A stretch of DNA of 64,000 nucleotides from Cenococcum geophilum 1.58 (GCA_001692895.1 KV748268.1:62001-126000), one strand, 5' to 3'. Positions 47,657 to 61,615 are shown, numbered from the stretch's first letter. The notes: generated from the letters alone by a model not told the origin. Translations and numbers: made by a program.

Positions 47657-49055
47657 AACGATATTCCGGTTATATAATCGCACTTTACCGCAATCTGACG
47701 GCAATCTAATGGTAATTTGCCCCTATATAGTAATGTACAACGGTTTAACTCTATAAGGGCTCCTATAGAGGATTAGGTATAAAATCTCTGCTTAAGCCCG
47801 GTTTCTATAGGTTTGCGTAGTAAAAGTCGCTGATTAGATCCTTTGCATTTTCGAAGTCTTCCTATAGTTGCTATTTTGGCTAATCTATGTCGAATCCTAT
47901 ATATATAGCTCTGTAGTAGAGCCGTTGTCCTCTGCCTTTGCTAAAGTATTTAGAGTTAATAATTTGTTTAACGGTCCACTCCTTATAGTTCTTGTCTTTA
48001 TTCTGTCTCGGATTAGTACTAGTAAGGGTTTAAGCTATATCTGCCCTAGTAAGGAGTTAGGCTAGTAAAGGTATAATAGCTATAAGTAAAATACAGGCCA
48101 TATTCCGCGGGTAGCTAGGGTAAGTAGAAGCTCTAGCTTATATACGGCTCCCCTATTAATAACTTATTTAATTAGGTAGGGGCTAAGGTTCTTATAATTA
48201 AGTGACTTTATAGGCCTCTATATAGAGATATTGCGTATATTTAGCTATACCTAGTCGCCAACACGCATCTCCAGTAGTGGCGTTCTATAATGGTCGGTAA
48301 AGTAGGCCTACTTTACTTAAGCCTAGGCCATTTCTCCCTTATAGTAGTTGAGTAGATTTTTTATATAGTCTATATACTAGTTGGTAAGTAGCATCTTAAG
48401 GCGTTTTCTATATGGCAGTTTTTTATTAATAGGTTCTAGTGGTTCTATACTAGATTAAGGGTAATATCCCTTATTCGCGAAGAACGGGGTAAGTCCTATA
48501 GTAGTTAAGACGTAGTTATTCGCTGCAAATTTACCTAGTAGGAGGTAATCTACCCAGTTATCTTAACTATAGGCGACTACCTATTGTAGGTACACTTTTA
48601 TGCTAGCATTAGCGTTTTCTGGTTACCTAGTAGTTTTATAGTAGAAGGATATAGATATTTTAACGGAGATACTAAGGCGTTAGTAGATTCGTCTCTATAT
48701 ATTAGAGCTAAACTATATGCCTTGGTCGGACGTAATTAAGTTAGGTAACCTATGTAATTAGTAGATTTCGCGAAGGAAGGCGTTAGTAATATTGCTAACG
48801 GCTACACCTTTAGTTAGGACGTAGTGGCGCTCTTTTATAAGTCGGTATATTATTATAAGGATATTCTTATAGGTACGGCTATATCGCTTATAGGGTGGTA
48901 GGTTAACAACGAAATCTATAGCGATATCTGCCTATCGTTATATAGGTACTAGTAGAGGGTATAGTAGTTCTTGGTACTTTATATTAAAGGCCTTAGCGCG
49001 CTTATAACCGTAGTAGGCGCCTATAAAGCGTTTAACTAAGTCTATTATTTTAGGC

Positions 49056-49130
49056 NANAAGTAGTATNGNCTAANAAGCTTATAGGTTCCTNNTNTNCNT
49101 AGGTNNCCGCTTAATNNGAGGTNNTNNGCC
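49056..49130. other. Cluster of ambiguous bases (N)
   Basis: About 20 scattered Ns lie within 75 bases in the integrase region of element A. Single Ns among called bases look like unresolved consensus positions (collapsed repeat copies or poor reads), not a scaffold gap. Confidence 0.9.
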
Positions 49131-52100
49131 ATTTAGATTAGTTGCCGTTATAGATTTTCTAAGTTAGGGATAAATAGACGGCCTCTATAATAGAGCCTAT
49201 TTTCTTTTACTTCTAAGGCTACTATATTAATCTAGCCTAAGCTTTAGAGTTTAGTTAGCAGCGTATGGGCGCTGGCGGTCTTTACGGTAATAAGTTAATA
49301 TAGTAATAGGTTAACAGAGGTATTATATACCGTAGTAATAAGCTTATTAATTTCGGGAGGTAATTCTAGTTCTATAGTGTAAAGCTAAGGTATAATTAGC
49401 TCTATTATAGGTAGTATACTTAGGGCCAAATTCTGTGCTTTTAGGATCGTTTGTTATTGGAACTAGTTATAAGGGTTATCTTTAGACTAAGGAAGGTCTT
49501 ATAAGCGGCGTATTAGGCTATTAGGCTTAGTACCTTATACTTCTAGCCTGTATATAATTTTGAAGTTAAAACTAAAGAGAAACTCGTTTTAGCGTACTTG
49601 GCGTTAGTTTAGCTATTTCGTAGTTATAAAGTACTTAAGGTTACGATAATCCATAAGGACTTTAGTTGGCTAGTTAGGTTCTACTAAAAAGAGTTCCGGT
49701 TAGAATTCCTTAAACGCTTATACAATTATAAGAAGTTCCTTATTATAAATCTTGTAGTTATATTCTTATAGTATAAGCTTAAATGAATAGAATGCGACTA
49801 GGTAAAGAAGACCGTTATCGCCTATCTAAAAGAGGACGTCTGCGTTAACATGGTCTAAGAAGTTAGTCTTAAGATAGAGTTGTTGTCTTAATATAAAGTG
49901 AGCTAGGATAGGTGCTTTAGTAAAAGTATCTTTAAGGTCTTAAAACGCCTTCTTATATTTAGGCGTCTAGATAAAACGTAGATATATTTTTCTTCCTTTT
50001 ATAGAAAGGCCCTTCGTTTGCATTATTACTGTAAGTAGTGCTATAACACCTAAGAAGTTGTATATGAATTTTTGATAGAAGTTGGCGAAACTAAGGAAAG
50101 CTTATACGTCTTTAATGTAGTTAGGGGTTTGCTATTTAGTAATTATGCGTACCTTCTTGGGGTCCATACGGACACCCTTAGTAGTGATAATTAGTCTAAG
50201 GTATTTTACTTCTGTGACTGAGAATTTGCACTTCTTTAAATTAATGTAAAGTCCTACGTCCCTAAGGCGCTGTAGGACCTTTTGAACGTGCTTAGTATAC
50301 TTAAAAGGGTTATTGCTGTAAATAAGTATATCGTCTAGGTACGCAGAGTAGAAGTTATTAAGGTAGTCCTATAAGGCGTTATTAATATAGCTTTAGAAGC
50401 TGCCTGGGCCGTTATATACGCTAAAGGGTATAACAGTATATTTAAATTGGCTAAAGCGCGATGCGAATACGGTTTTTTATTCGTCACCTTTTCGTATTTA
50501 GAGGCGGTTAAAGGCGGCGATGATATTGAGCTTAGTATAGATTTTGGCTTAGCTAAGCCGCTTAAGAGTCTTATATATAAGCGGTATAGGGTATTAGTTC
50601 TTAATTATAATAGCGTTAAGTCCTCTGTAGTTAATATAGAATTAAATACCTCCTTCTAGCTTCTTAGTAAGGAGGATAGGGGCGGCTGCTAGGGATATGC
50701 TAGGGCGAATAAACCCTTTATTAAGGTGTTTGTTAATATACTTTTTAACAACTAAAAGTTTGTCTTTTAATATTAGGTAGGGTCTCTTATAGGGTAGCGT
50801 TTTTCCTTATTTAATATTAATGGTATAGTTATTAGGTCAATATGGGGGGAGTGTATTTATACTCTTTTATAAGCACATATTAATAAAGTTATAGTACCTC
50901 TTAGGGAGGAGCTTATGGAGTTCCTTATTAGTAAGTCCTTTTTTAAGCTTTATAAACTTCTTAAAGTCTAAAGGTAAAAGTCCGTAGAGTTTTACGGGGG
51001 TATCGTTTTCTAGGAGGTTAACTATATCTATCCTATTACTATAGAGGACGTGGTCCTATTCTTTATTAAGCTTATATAGTTATAATTGGGAGGCTGCGGT
51101 AACGGTCTAGCCTTTCCTATATACTATGCGGTAGAAGGCCGCGGCACTTATATAGTGGTAGTTAATTATAGGTAGGGTAATAAGGGGTTTCTTAGGTTGG
51201 TATCCTGGGGAGTAGATAGAGGTAGCTAGGCTATATTTTAGGCAGGTCTCTCTACAGTATTTAGAGTTAAAGGTTACTTCTCTCTTTTTCTAGTTAATGG
51301 CAGGGTTATATTATTTAAGCTAGTTTATTCTAAGGATAATAGGGTAGTTAGCAAGTGGTATAATATAGGCCTAGAGTTCTTTCTGGTGCCCATTTATATC
51401 TAAGTAGAGTTATACTATGTGGGTAATCTTCTATATAGTATAACTACCGTTAGCGAGTTATAGGGCGCGGGCTTTAGTAAGGGGTAAGGTAGGTAGGTTA
51501 TAAGTGCGCACGAATTAGGTATTTATAAATTTATTAGTAGCTTTATAATTAATTATAGAACGGCTTTTATATTATTTTTTGGCAGTAGTTCCTATTATGG
51601 GTAAAACTATCTATTTCCGTCTATTTATCTTTACTAAGTTATCTATTAAGTAGGCTGATATATAGATCCCCTTATTATTAGGGCGTCCTAACCTGCAACT
51701 TAGGGCTAGGACTTGGCGTTTTCCGTTTCCGTATCCGACTCTACCGCTATTACTATGTCTTTGTCTTATATAGTAGTGGTATATAGTAATATATTTGGTA
51801 TTTAAGGTACTAGGTTAGGTATTAGGCGGCGGCTACTAAACCTAGCCATTAGGCAGTTTAGGCTATAACTATAATAGCCTTCTTAACGACATCTATAGCA
51901 ACGCTTTAGCTTCTGGAGTAGCTCGCGTTCTCCATCTAGTAGCTTCTACGGGAAGGTTGGTATAGAAAGGTCGATATTAGGACTAGTAGTATTGCTTAGA
52001 GTAGTAGGCGTTGGTAGTTTAGTAGGTCTGGAGGGCTTCTATAAGGAGGTCTTTGGGTAAAGGTTTACAGTAGTAATCTAATTTAGTCGTCATTTAATCT

Positions 52101-53613
52101 TCCGTATAGCTGCTACCATATTATAAATATTATTATAGTTATAGCTGGCGGCTGCGTAACTAAGGCGATAAGTGACTTTTTTAAGGAGATCTTCCTAGTC
52201 TTTAGTATTGTCTTAGGCAAGGGCTTTAGTGTATTTTTAGAATTTAATATAGAACTTGTTAAATAATTTGGTAGGGCTTATCTTTAGGGCACGTAGTTTA
52301 GCTTAGTTGGTGGCTAGTAGGTTATAGTTACGGTATATTAGGTTAAGATTATTAAGGACTTCTTAATAGGACTGCCACTTCTAGGGGCTATTGGTCTCCT
52401 ATTAGGCGAAGAGTCTATTAAATAGTATACCCTTTATTCGCCTAATAATATAGCTAATCTTAGTATCTTCTATAGGAAAAAGGTAGGCGCTCTAAGTTAG
52501 TTTCTTGCGGATTTGTATCTTCTAGTGGCTATATTCTTTACGGTCTCCCTAGAAAACTAGGGGATTAGGGTAATATATATTAGACCCTACGGTAGCAGCT
52601 TAGGTTTAGTCGTTATAGCTTTTATTATTGCTTTAGTAGGGGTTCCCGTTAGGTAAGGCTGCTTAGCGCTAACCCTCTATTAAGTGTTAAGTAGGTAAAG
52701 TTGCTAGGGGCGTAGAGACTTAAGTAGTGTTATATATAGTAGAGAGGTGTCTAGCGTTATTACGAATATGCTTATTAAGCTAAGATTGTAGGTATTTAAT
52801 TATACCTTCTCTTTTAGTAACTGTAGTAATAAGTGCAATCTTAGCCTTCTTTAACTATTGGATATCGCGTTTAGACACGCGGAGGTCGTCTTTAATTTCT
52901 TAACGTGTGTTATTAGCGAGCGTCTCGCGAGCTTATAGGTCTTGGATAATATCGCGATCTTAGGTAGTATATATCTTGGCTTGTATAAGCTTTAGGTAGT
53001 AGTTCTGTAGAAGGCGGTAGTATTTATTAGGTTCTTATGCTACCATTTTTACAAACGTCTTGGCGTCTTATATTTCGATTTTAATAAGTGGTAGCCCTTC
53101 CGCTTACTTGTCTGTAGTTATATAGTTAATAAAAGATAAGATATTATCGGTGTCTATCTCCTTAGGGGTTAAGGCTAGGGCTAATAAATCGAATTCTCCT
53201 GGGATTAATTGGCGTCGTAGGTTAAGTATAGGTATTAGATTATTCTTTAGGTTTAATATAGTGGCTAATAAGGAATATTATCTTACTATTATAGGTTCCT
53301 TAGAAGTATAAAGTGAGGTAACTTATAGGTACGCTGCTTTTAGCAGCGCCTATAGTATTACAGAGACGTAGAATTGGTTGTAGGCTAGGTGTTGGTGGTA
53401 AAAAGGCGCAACGTAATGTTATGGGACGGGGCAGTAGCTATAAGACGTATGTATTTAAGGAGTTTATAAGACGTTGCGCGATCAATTATAAGGGTCGAGG
53501 GCGTAAGGAGGTAATATACCTACGCGTAGCTAATATAAGCTGTACGTGAGGTGTATATAAGAGCACGGGGCTCTCCTATGGAGGCCCCTATGGTGGGGTT
53601 CCGTGATATATAG

Positions 53614-53822
53614 GCTTTTATTAAGTATTTATTAGCTTAAATATATAATACCCTTTTAAAAATATTATAAATAGAATACCTTTATATATAAGCAGCTATA
53701 TTAAAATTTTTATTTAAATATCTTTAATAGGGGTGGAGTTATAAAAGGCTAACGTTGGTAGATTTTAATATGTTTTAGGGTGGCTCGACTAGGTGGCTAG
53801 CTTAACTAGGTGGCTAAAACAT
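53614..53822. mobile_element. Palindromic DNA element, right half
   Basis: This is the inverted counterpart of 45,233-45,460. Its outer end reads CTAACTAGGTGGCTAAAACAT and is cut off by TA. It was separated from the left half by element A. Confidence 0.85.
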
Positions 53823-53827
53823 TAGCG

Positions 53828-54245
53828 GGGACCTGATGCGGAGCTTTGTGTAAAGCCTCTATATATAGAGCTTCGCGTAGAGCCTTATACAGAGCCTTTA
53901 TATGTAGAGCTTTATATAGAGCCTTATATAGAGCCTCGTGCAGAGCTTTATATAAGAGCTTTGTATAGAGCTTTGTGTAGAGCTTTACGTAGAGCTTCGT
54001 GTAGAGCTTTGTGCAGAACTTTATATAGAACTTCGTGTAGAGCTTTGTGTAGAACTTCGTATAGAGCTTTGTGTAGAGCTTTATATAGAACTTTATATAG
54101 AGCTTCGTATAGAGCTTTATGTAGAGCTTCGCGTAGAGCTTTGTGTAGAGCTTTGTATAGAGCTTCGCGTAAAGCTTTATACGGAACTTTATATAAAACT
54201 TTAAACTTTATATAGAACTTTATATAGAACTTTATGCGGAGCCTC
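53828..54245. repeat. 12-bp minisatellite (TAGAGCTTTGTG type)
   Basis: About 30 units of 'tagagcttygyg' or 'tagarctttata' run in tandem between the palindromic element and the foldback MITE. An 84-codon open frame (YRALCRAL repeats, 53,961-54,215) is simply this repeat read in phase. Confidence 0.9.
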
Positions 54246-54249
54246 TATA

Positions 54250-54422
54250 TTAGGAAAAAATTTACTAGCATCTAATTTTACTTTTCTGCTATTTTAGCAT
54301 TTTCTAGCATTTAGCAGCTAAATACTAATACTTAATTATAAATGCGGCATTTAGCTACTAAATGCTAGAAAATGCTAAAATGGCAGAAAAGTAAAATTAG
54401 ATACTAGTAAATTTTTTCCTAA
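54250..54422. mobile_element. Foldback MITE, 173 bp, TA target
   Basis: Arms of about 75 bp (TTAGGAAAAAATTTACTAGC and its inverted copy ending CCTAA) surround a loop of about 20 bp. TA stands at 54,248-54,249 and 54,423-54,424. Arms match almost perfectly. A fragment of the same arm occurs at 43,859. Confidence 0.9.
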
Positions 54423-54433
54423 TATAACCTAAA

Positions 54434-55393
54434 TATAATGGAACCTTATAGCAGGTACTATAGTGGGTTTGTTATTAAGCTAGGTATATAAGTAATATAA
54501 GTTAAAGTTAATAATATAATAATAACTGGTGAAGTAGTTGCCTAATAGATTAACTTTAATTATATTCTAAGAATTACTATAAGGAAGGAACTATCTAGGT
54601 AAGGACTATAGTCCTTTAAATATATAACCGTACTTCTATAAAATCCTTTTTATACGTAATATACGTATTATATATATTATATATACGTTCCTCTTATACA
54701 CTGCGTATACTATATATAACGTTATATAATCTTAGTTACTATTCCTTATTATATAGCTCTATCGGCTCTATCTTAAACTATACTTAAATTAACTAACTAG
54801 CTTCTTCTAACTCTTCTCTAAGTAGTTATAATATTATACTTAAAGCGTCCGTAACACTATCTCCCTTCTTTTTATCTTTGTTCTTAAAGATTCTAAATAT
54901 CTCTAAGTTATTTACTAGAGGTATAATATCCGTCTAATTAATTTAGTTAATATTATTACTTACTATACCTAAGGCTCCTTTTTCTTTATAAGCGCAGCGT
55001 TATACTTAAACTATTGCTGCAATATTGTCTCTTAGTGAGATTATGCCGTCTCTATATTCTCGCTATTTGAAAAAGGAGTTAGTTTATATTATATTAGTAA
55101 ACCTATTTTCGTAATAACTATCCTCTTATATAGAGTGCACTAAAGTAAATATTTATTTGTCCTATAATATTTACTCTATCTCTAATACTAAATATACGTA
55201 ACCTATTACTCTTAATAGTTATCTAGTTCCCTAATTAATTAATTTTAGGGTCTTGTATTTAATTTACTATTACGCGGCTAAATAGTAAACTATCTTAGGC
55301 TCTTGCTAAGCTGGAGTGTTCTTATAACGCGGAATAAAAGGCCCTAAAGGCCTATATTACGACGTCTACTTAGTTACTCCGTCTTAAGAAAGT
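54434..55393 (-). mobile_element. Family C Gypsy copy, reverse strand: LTR and 3' part (split by element D)
   Basis: The LTR at about 54,434-54,856 (reverse strand, begins TGTTACGGACGC) is the inverted match of 34,966-35,389. A polypurine tract (reverse of about 54,857-54,876) and 3' untranslated sequence to 55,388 follow. The copy continues at 62,221 beyond the insertion of D. It is broken and old. Confidence 0.8.
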
Positions 55394-58300
55394 TATTAGG
55401 TAAAACCTAAGTAGATAGTTATATAGCCGCAAGGTATAGGCAACCCTAGGGCAACCTAGGGGTAACTTACCCGTAAGGTATGTGCTCTATATATACCTAG
55501 GGAAAACCCTTCCTACTTTGTATATAGACTCCTCCTTTTCCCTTAAGGATTCGTCTCTGTCTATATAATATACCTATTGTTTTATTATTGGACTCTCTAT
55601 CCACATTCTTACCTTACATTTAAATCCTTACCAATCCCCTTAAGAGGATAGTTGGTTCAATTTTTCTATAATACCTCCGAAAAGAAAACTAACGCCTATA
55701 CCCAACGGTAATACGCTAGTGATGCGACCGTAAAATGCCTTAGGATTTAGTGTAGACGAAACCGCTAAAAGCATACTAGTAGCATCTAAGCTATTTTCCA
55801 AATCTTAAAACGATTAGATATCTATAAACGCTAAAGATTAGTTCGACTTATATACCTAGGCTTAATAGGAGCTTAGTAAGGTTATTAGCGTTCTACCTAA
55901 TACCGCTAATATAAAGGAGCTAGATAAGCTGGCTAAGAAAATAGCTAACTTACGGAGCATTATTGATTTAATAAAGCCCTCCCGTTACCTCTTTAGTAAA
56001 GAGTATAAGTTACGTAGCAAACGCATACGCCGAATAAATCTTAATACCCTAGTTAAGAAGTTACTACCTAATATTAGCGGTACTACTTAATAGTATTTCG
56101 ACTGGTGGATTGCCGTAGTTAAGAACTAATTTAAGGTTAATAACGCTAACTACGACTGCGAGCGACGCACGCGCTAGGCCATTGAAGGTCTTATAAAAGA
56201 GAAGATAATTACCTAACTGGTTTATTGCCGATTAGGTACTAAGAATAAAGGTCCTTTACTATAGGACGAATTTAAGACTATGGTCTAAGACCAGATTAGG
56301 AACCCCATAGTGAGACGCTTTAATAACGCTATAATGTACTATATAGCTATTATAAAGGAGAACTAGAGGTTTGACGTCTTCTTAGCCTATATGCGTAGCT
56401 TAGAGGACCTCTTCTTATATACCCCTTTTGTTAATCCTAAATAATAGGTAGACTTTTAGTTCTTATAACTTTTAGCCCACCTATAAGCAGAGCTCTTTCG
56501 CTAGAACTTTACCTAATAGGTAAGAACCGCTAAAGACCTCTTTAACAAAATCCGCTGTGTAAAGTAATTGCTTAATACTATAAAGCTTGTAAAAGATTGC
56601 GTAAGTAGCAGCGGCAAATTATCGCGTATAAAGCGTGGTCGCAGTATAGGCTCTATAGATTTAGGCTTAGGGAACAGAACCTAAAAAGGGCGACGCTTTT
56701 CTAAGTAAACTTCTAGGGAAACTACCTAAAAGCTAAATGGCTTAGGGGACCCCCTAGACGCTAGCGCTATGCAGGCGAGTTAAAGGACTATAGGTAGCTA
56801 CTATAAGGAATACTAGAAGTAGGCTAATAAAGAGAAGTTAGCTTAGGCTTTGGAAAACCTAAAGCCCTAGTAGCGTATCTCTCTTAACTGTAACTAGGGC
56901 CTAATATAGAGGGAGAGAAGAAATGTATTATAGTATATATCGCGATAAATACGCCCTAGGGCGAAGTCCGCCTATATACTTTATATAATAATAGGTGCCA
57001 AATCAACCTTATTAATTAAGATATTGTCTGTAGGTTTAACCTACCTATACGCTACGCGCTATATTTATATAAACCTATTATATATTTCCTTAATAGTAAC
57101 CAGATAATAATTTAGGATACTTATAATCTAATAGTCACTACTAGCGACTTCTAGGGTACCTCTTGCACTATTGGCCCGTTGACCTTTTAGGGCGGCTTAT
57201 TTAATGGTTATAATATAGTTTTTAGATGAGATTAGCTTACGGAAGCAGATCTATTAATTAGCTTTTATTCTAGACAGTTTATCTAGGGTATTTTAGACCC
57301 TAAACGCCTTTAAATAGTTACCCTTAACGCTCTCCTAGCAGATATTAAGGCTGGCGAAATAGTCTATTCGCTATAGCCAGAAGACTCCTTCTTTACGCCG
57401 GTTGTAAACATAATAGAGGACCTATTATTACTGGCAGCGAGTACCTATGCAGACCCTTTAGATATAAAGATACTAGTTATAAACATAGTAGAGGACCTAC
57501 CGTCACTGGTAGCGAGTACCCGTAGAGACCCTCTGGTGCCGGTATAGATTACCTATATATAAGGGGGAGGTAATTAAAACTCCAAAACTATTAAGTATAC
57601 TACAGCAGAGCTATATATATTCTTAGTGCGAGTACACTTATAAAATATATGTTAGCCGTACCCTTCTCTTTACTAGCTCCCAGAAGTATACTACTATATA
57701 ATAGTCGCTTTAACCTCCGTGGCCTCTAACCTACTAGATATATATAAGGAGGAAATTAATATCTTCTCTAATAAACTAGTAAGTATACTACTGTAGAACT
57801 CTAAGTATAACCATGCGATCGACTTAGAAGAAGGCAAGACGCTACTATAAATGCCCCTCTATAACCTCTTATAAAAAGAGTTATAGATCTTATAAGAGTA
57901 CCTAAACAGTGCTCTTAGAAAGGGCTAAATTAGGCCTAGTAAGTCGCCTACTAAAGCGCCTATCCTCTTCGTGCCGAAAGTAGACGGTATAATATGGCTA
58001 TACGTTAACTATAGACGCCTAAACAAGATCACGATTAAAAATCGGTACCCCCTACCGCTAGTTGGCGAGCTCTTTAATAGGCTTAGCTATATAAAGATAT
58101 TTATAAAGCTAGATCTTCGTAATACGTACTATAGGATTTATATTAAAAAGGGAGATAAATAGAAGACCGTATTTAAGACACGCTACGGTCACTTTAAGTA
58201 CCTAGTAATACCCTTTAGTTTTACTAACACCTCTATAACTTTCTAGAGCTATATTTATAAAGCTTTAAAAACCCTAGTAGATACTATCTATATAGTTTAC

Positions 58301-61300
58301 CTAAATAATATTCTTATCTACTTAAATAACGAGGATAAGCACGTCGAGTATATTAAGTAGGTACTATAACAGCTCCGCGCTTAGGGCCTATACGCCAAAC
58401 TATTAAAATATATCTTTTATACTAAGAATGTTGAGTTCCTAGGCTTTATTATTATCCCTAGGGGTATTGTAATAGACCCTAACTGTATAAAAGCTATTAA
58501 GGAATAGCTTAAGCCTAAGTCCTATAGAGACATCTAGGTCTTCCTTAGCTTTGCTAACTTTTATAGACAACTTATCTGGAACTACTTAGATACCGCATAC
58601 CCCCTATATATATATTTTATATAGGTATATCGCGACCCAATATTAGATAGGGAGAAGAAGAAAAAGTGTAAGTTAAAAGGGCCTACTAAATGGTATTAAC
58701 CCTAGTCCTGGCCTAATAACGCGTAGTAGGCGTTCTGTAAGCTACGCGCTACGTTTATATAGGCTCCTCTACTTCGCCACTTCGACCCTAATCTACCCCT
58801 AATAGTAATTACTAACGCTTCTAACTATACCTATAGCGGTATACTTCTACAGCCTTTAGGGTAAGGAGATTAACTCTACTAGCACCCGATCGCTTATTGC
58901 AGTTAGAAGCTTACTAGCCTAGAAGTATAGTATAATACGTATAATAAAGAATTACTCGCTATAGTGCAATGCTTTAAGACGTGGCGCTATTACCTTAAAT
59001 ACGCCGCGTATGTAACGCGCGTGCTCTATAATTATAACAATTTTAGGTACTTTATAACTACTAAAAGCTTATTTGCTCGTTAGGCCTGGTACGCTAAAGA
59101 ACTAGCTAAGTTTAATTTTAAGATTAAATATAAGCTAGGTAAAGCAAATCCCGCTAATATACTATTTTGGCACCTAGATTATACTAAAGGCTTTAAAAAT
59201 AGCAGTAAGAGGATAATCCTTAATACTATGCTGCCTATATTATAGTAAAAGTTGCGGGTTATAGGCCTTATAGGCGGCCTTAGTGCTACTATACTAAACT
59301 AGCGAGTAGTATATGTATAGTATGCAAGCGATCCTTGCGAACTTAGCGCCGGCGGACTAGAGCGTCCTACTATTCTCTTTAAGACTACTTTAACTAACCT
59401 AATAGCGCTTAACCCTAGGGAAGACCCCTTAGCCTAGGCTATAGTCCCCTATAATAACCTAGTAAGTTACCTGTGTATTATATATTACTTTGCTAGCACC
59501 GACTTTACGCAGAGTCTCGTACTATAGTAAGAAGTAGTAGTAGTTGCTTTAGCTAAAACGGCGTTTATAGAATAACCCCCTAAGTTACTAGTTAATTTCA
59601 TTTATAGAGTATAAAAAAGGGACGCCTTTATACGCTCTATATATAATTAGTTAACTTAGAAATAAGTTCCTACTAGTAATAAGGACTATACCCTTAATAA
59701 TTAAGGACTTTTAAGGTAAAACAATAAGGTCTAGGTACTAAATTATATACTACTATAATAGGAGATCCTTAAGCGGAATTATAACGACCCTATAGGCGGC
59801 CACTATGGTTTTAACCGTACCTTTAAGGTAATCGCGCGGAAGTATACTTAAAACGGCCTTACCTAGGACCTCCGTAAATACCTAGATAATTATAATACCT
59901 ACTAACGCTCTAAATCGCGCCGCTATAAACCCTATAGTAAGCTATAGCCTCTTTAGGCCCCCACCCGAGCCTAGTAGTATTATTTACTTAACTTTATTAT
60001 AGATCTTCTAGAGTCTAAGACTCCTAATAGCGTAGAGTATAACTTCGTCCTTATTCTTATAAACTATTTTATAAAGCTAGTGCGCTACTATCTAGTGTAT
60101 AAGATAATTAATGCTACGTAACTCGCAGAACTCTTATTTAGAGTCTTTATATAAATAGGGCCTCTAGATAATATCGTCTCTAATAGGGGTAGTGTATTTA
60201 TAAGTAAGTACTGGAGTACTATATACTACTATCTCCGCGTTTAATATAAACTTAGTACTATATTTTACCCGCAGATAAATAGTTAAACGAAGCGTTAGAA
60301 CCAAGAGTTTAAGGTATATCTACGTATATTTACAAACTAGGAACAGTCTAATTGGGCCTCCCTACTTAAAGAAGCAGCCTTTGCCTATAACTCTAAGGTC
60401 TATACTATAATAAAGTATTCCCCTATTAAGCTTGCTTATAGCTAGCTACTAAACGTCCTAGATAGAGTTCTGGACGGCGTCTAAGACGCCTAGTAAAGTA
60501 GGAAGGGGTCTAAGTTAATAAATGTTAAACTTATAGAGACGTATCTATAACGCCTACGCCTTATATATAAAGTAGCGGTAGCGTCAATAATGTACGCCTA
60601 ACAGTTTTAGGTAAAATACTATAATCGTTATTATCTAGCTAAGCATTTCGCCGTTAGTAAACGAGTCCTGCTCTCCTCTAAGAATATCTACACGAAATAT
60701 CCTTATAAAAAGCTTAACTACAAGTTTATAGAACCGTTTTAGATCCTAAAGCGCGTAGGGCAGTAAGTATATAAGCTAGAGCTTTTACCTACTATAGTAT
60801 GGCTCTACCTAGTCTTCTATATCTCCCTACTAAAGCCTTATAGGTCACGCCCTAGGTTTTAACCCCTAGTAATAAAAGAGCTTAAGGAAGGCAGCTAGGA
60901 AGTAAAAGTAATTATCGCCTACTAGGATTGTGCTAGATAACTATAGTACCTTATTAAATGGCTAGGATAGTTAAATAAGTATAATAAATAGAAATATAAA
61001 ACAGAACTTAAGAATTGTTAATAACTACTAGATAAGTACTGTAAGCGGAATACCCTAGCCTTATAGCTAAAGCGCAGGTAAAAAGTAAGCGCCGCTATTA
61101 AAATATAATCTGTATTAAAGCGGAACAGAGGACGTTTAAAGGGATTAAAGAATAAGTAACGATTGCTATAACTCGTAGGTAAGGCTATAGTGTATACTAG
61201 CAACGAAGCTTAATTTAAAAAGCACCCTTCCTAGACCTAGTCCGTTACTCTATACTAGCTAAGCAGATTATTTATATATTAGAGAATAGGCTTATTTATA

Positions 61301-61402
61301 ACTAGGGTTTACAACCTGCTAGTAACCCGCTAGTAGTAACCTATACTAATAACTTATACTATTCTACGTATATGCTATATAGATAACGCATAAAGCTAAA
61401 AT

Positions 61403-61615
61403 ATAGGTTAGTGGCGGGTTTAATAGGTATATAGCCTTACCGTTATAATCTGGCTGTATATAAATAACCTATAACCTACCTATAAAGTATATACGGCGCT
61501 ATACTAGTATAGCGTAAGGCCAAAGTAGGGTCAGTGGCGGATTTAATAGGCATATAGCCTTATTATTTACAAATTTGGCCGTATATAAATAACCTATAAC
61601 CTACCCGTAAGGTAC
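61403..61615 (+). repeat. About 125-bp duplication in the 3' UTR of element D
   Basis: The block 'tatatagccttaccgttata' ... 'aataacctataacctacc' (about 61,410-61,480) recurs at about 61,545-61,605, with the phrase 'gtggcggRtttaataggYatatagcc' heading both units. Confidence 0.75.

Larger units (their letters stand above)
45461..53608 (-). mobile_element. Element A: Gypsy LTR retrotransposon, reverse strand, with nested element B
   Basis: The LTRs are 53,417-53,608 (5' side of the element) and 45,461-45,652 (3' side), 192 bp each, starting TGTTAYGGGACGG. They are flanked by the duplication TATAG at 45,456-45,460 and 53,609-53,613. Element length without the nested B is about 6.3 kb. On the reverse strand the parts run gag (about 53,400-51,850), protease (about 51,750-51,400), RT with a YLDD box (about 50,330-50,350), RNase H, integrase zinc region (about 49,060-48,960) and core (about 48,930-48,200), then the 3' UTR and a polypurine tract beside the 3' LTR (about 45,653-45,665). 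The LTRs are about 91 percent identical by eye, mostly transitions. The structure is whole, but the coding part is broken dozens of times. Confidence 0.88.

Noticed and set aside
50447-50659. 70-codon plus-strand frame
   Set aside because: It is antisense to the RT region of element A.
53961-54215. 84-codon Arg/Ala/Leu/Cys-rich frame
   Set aside because: It is the 12-bp minisatellite read in phase.
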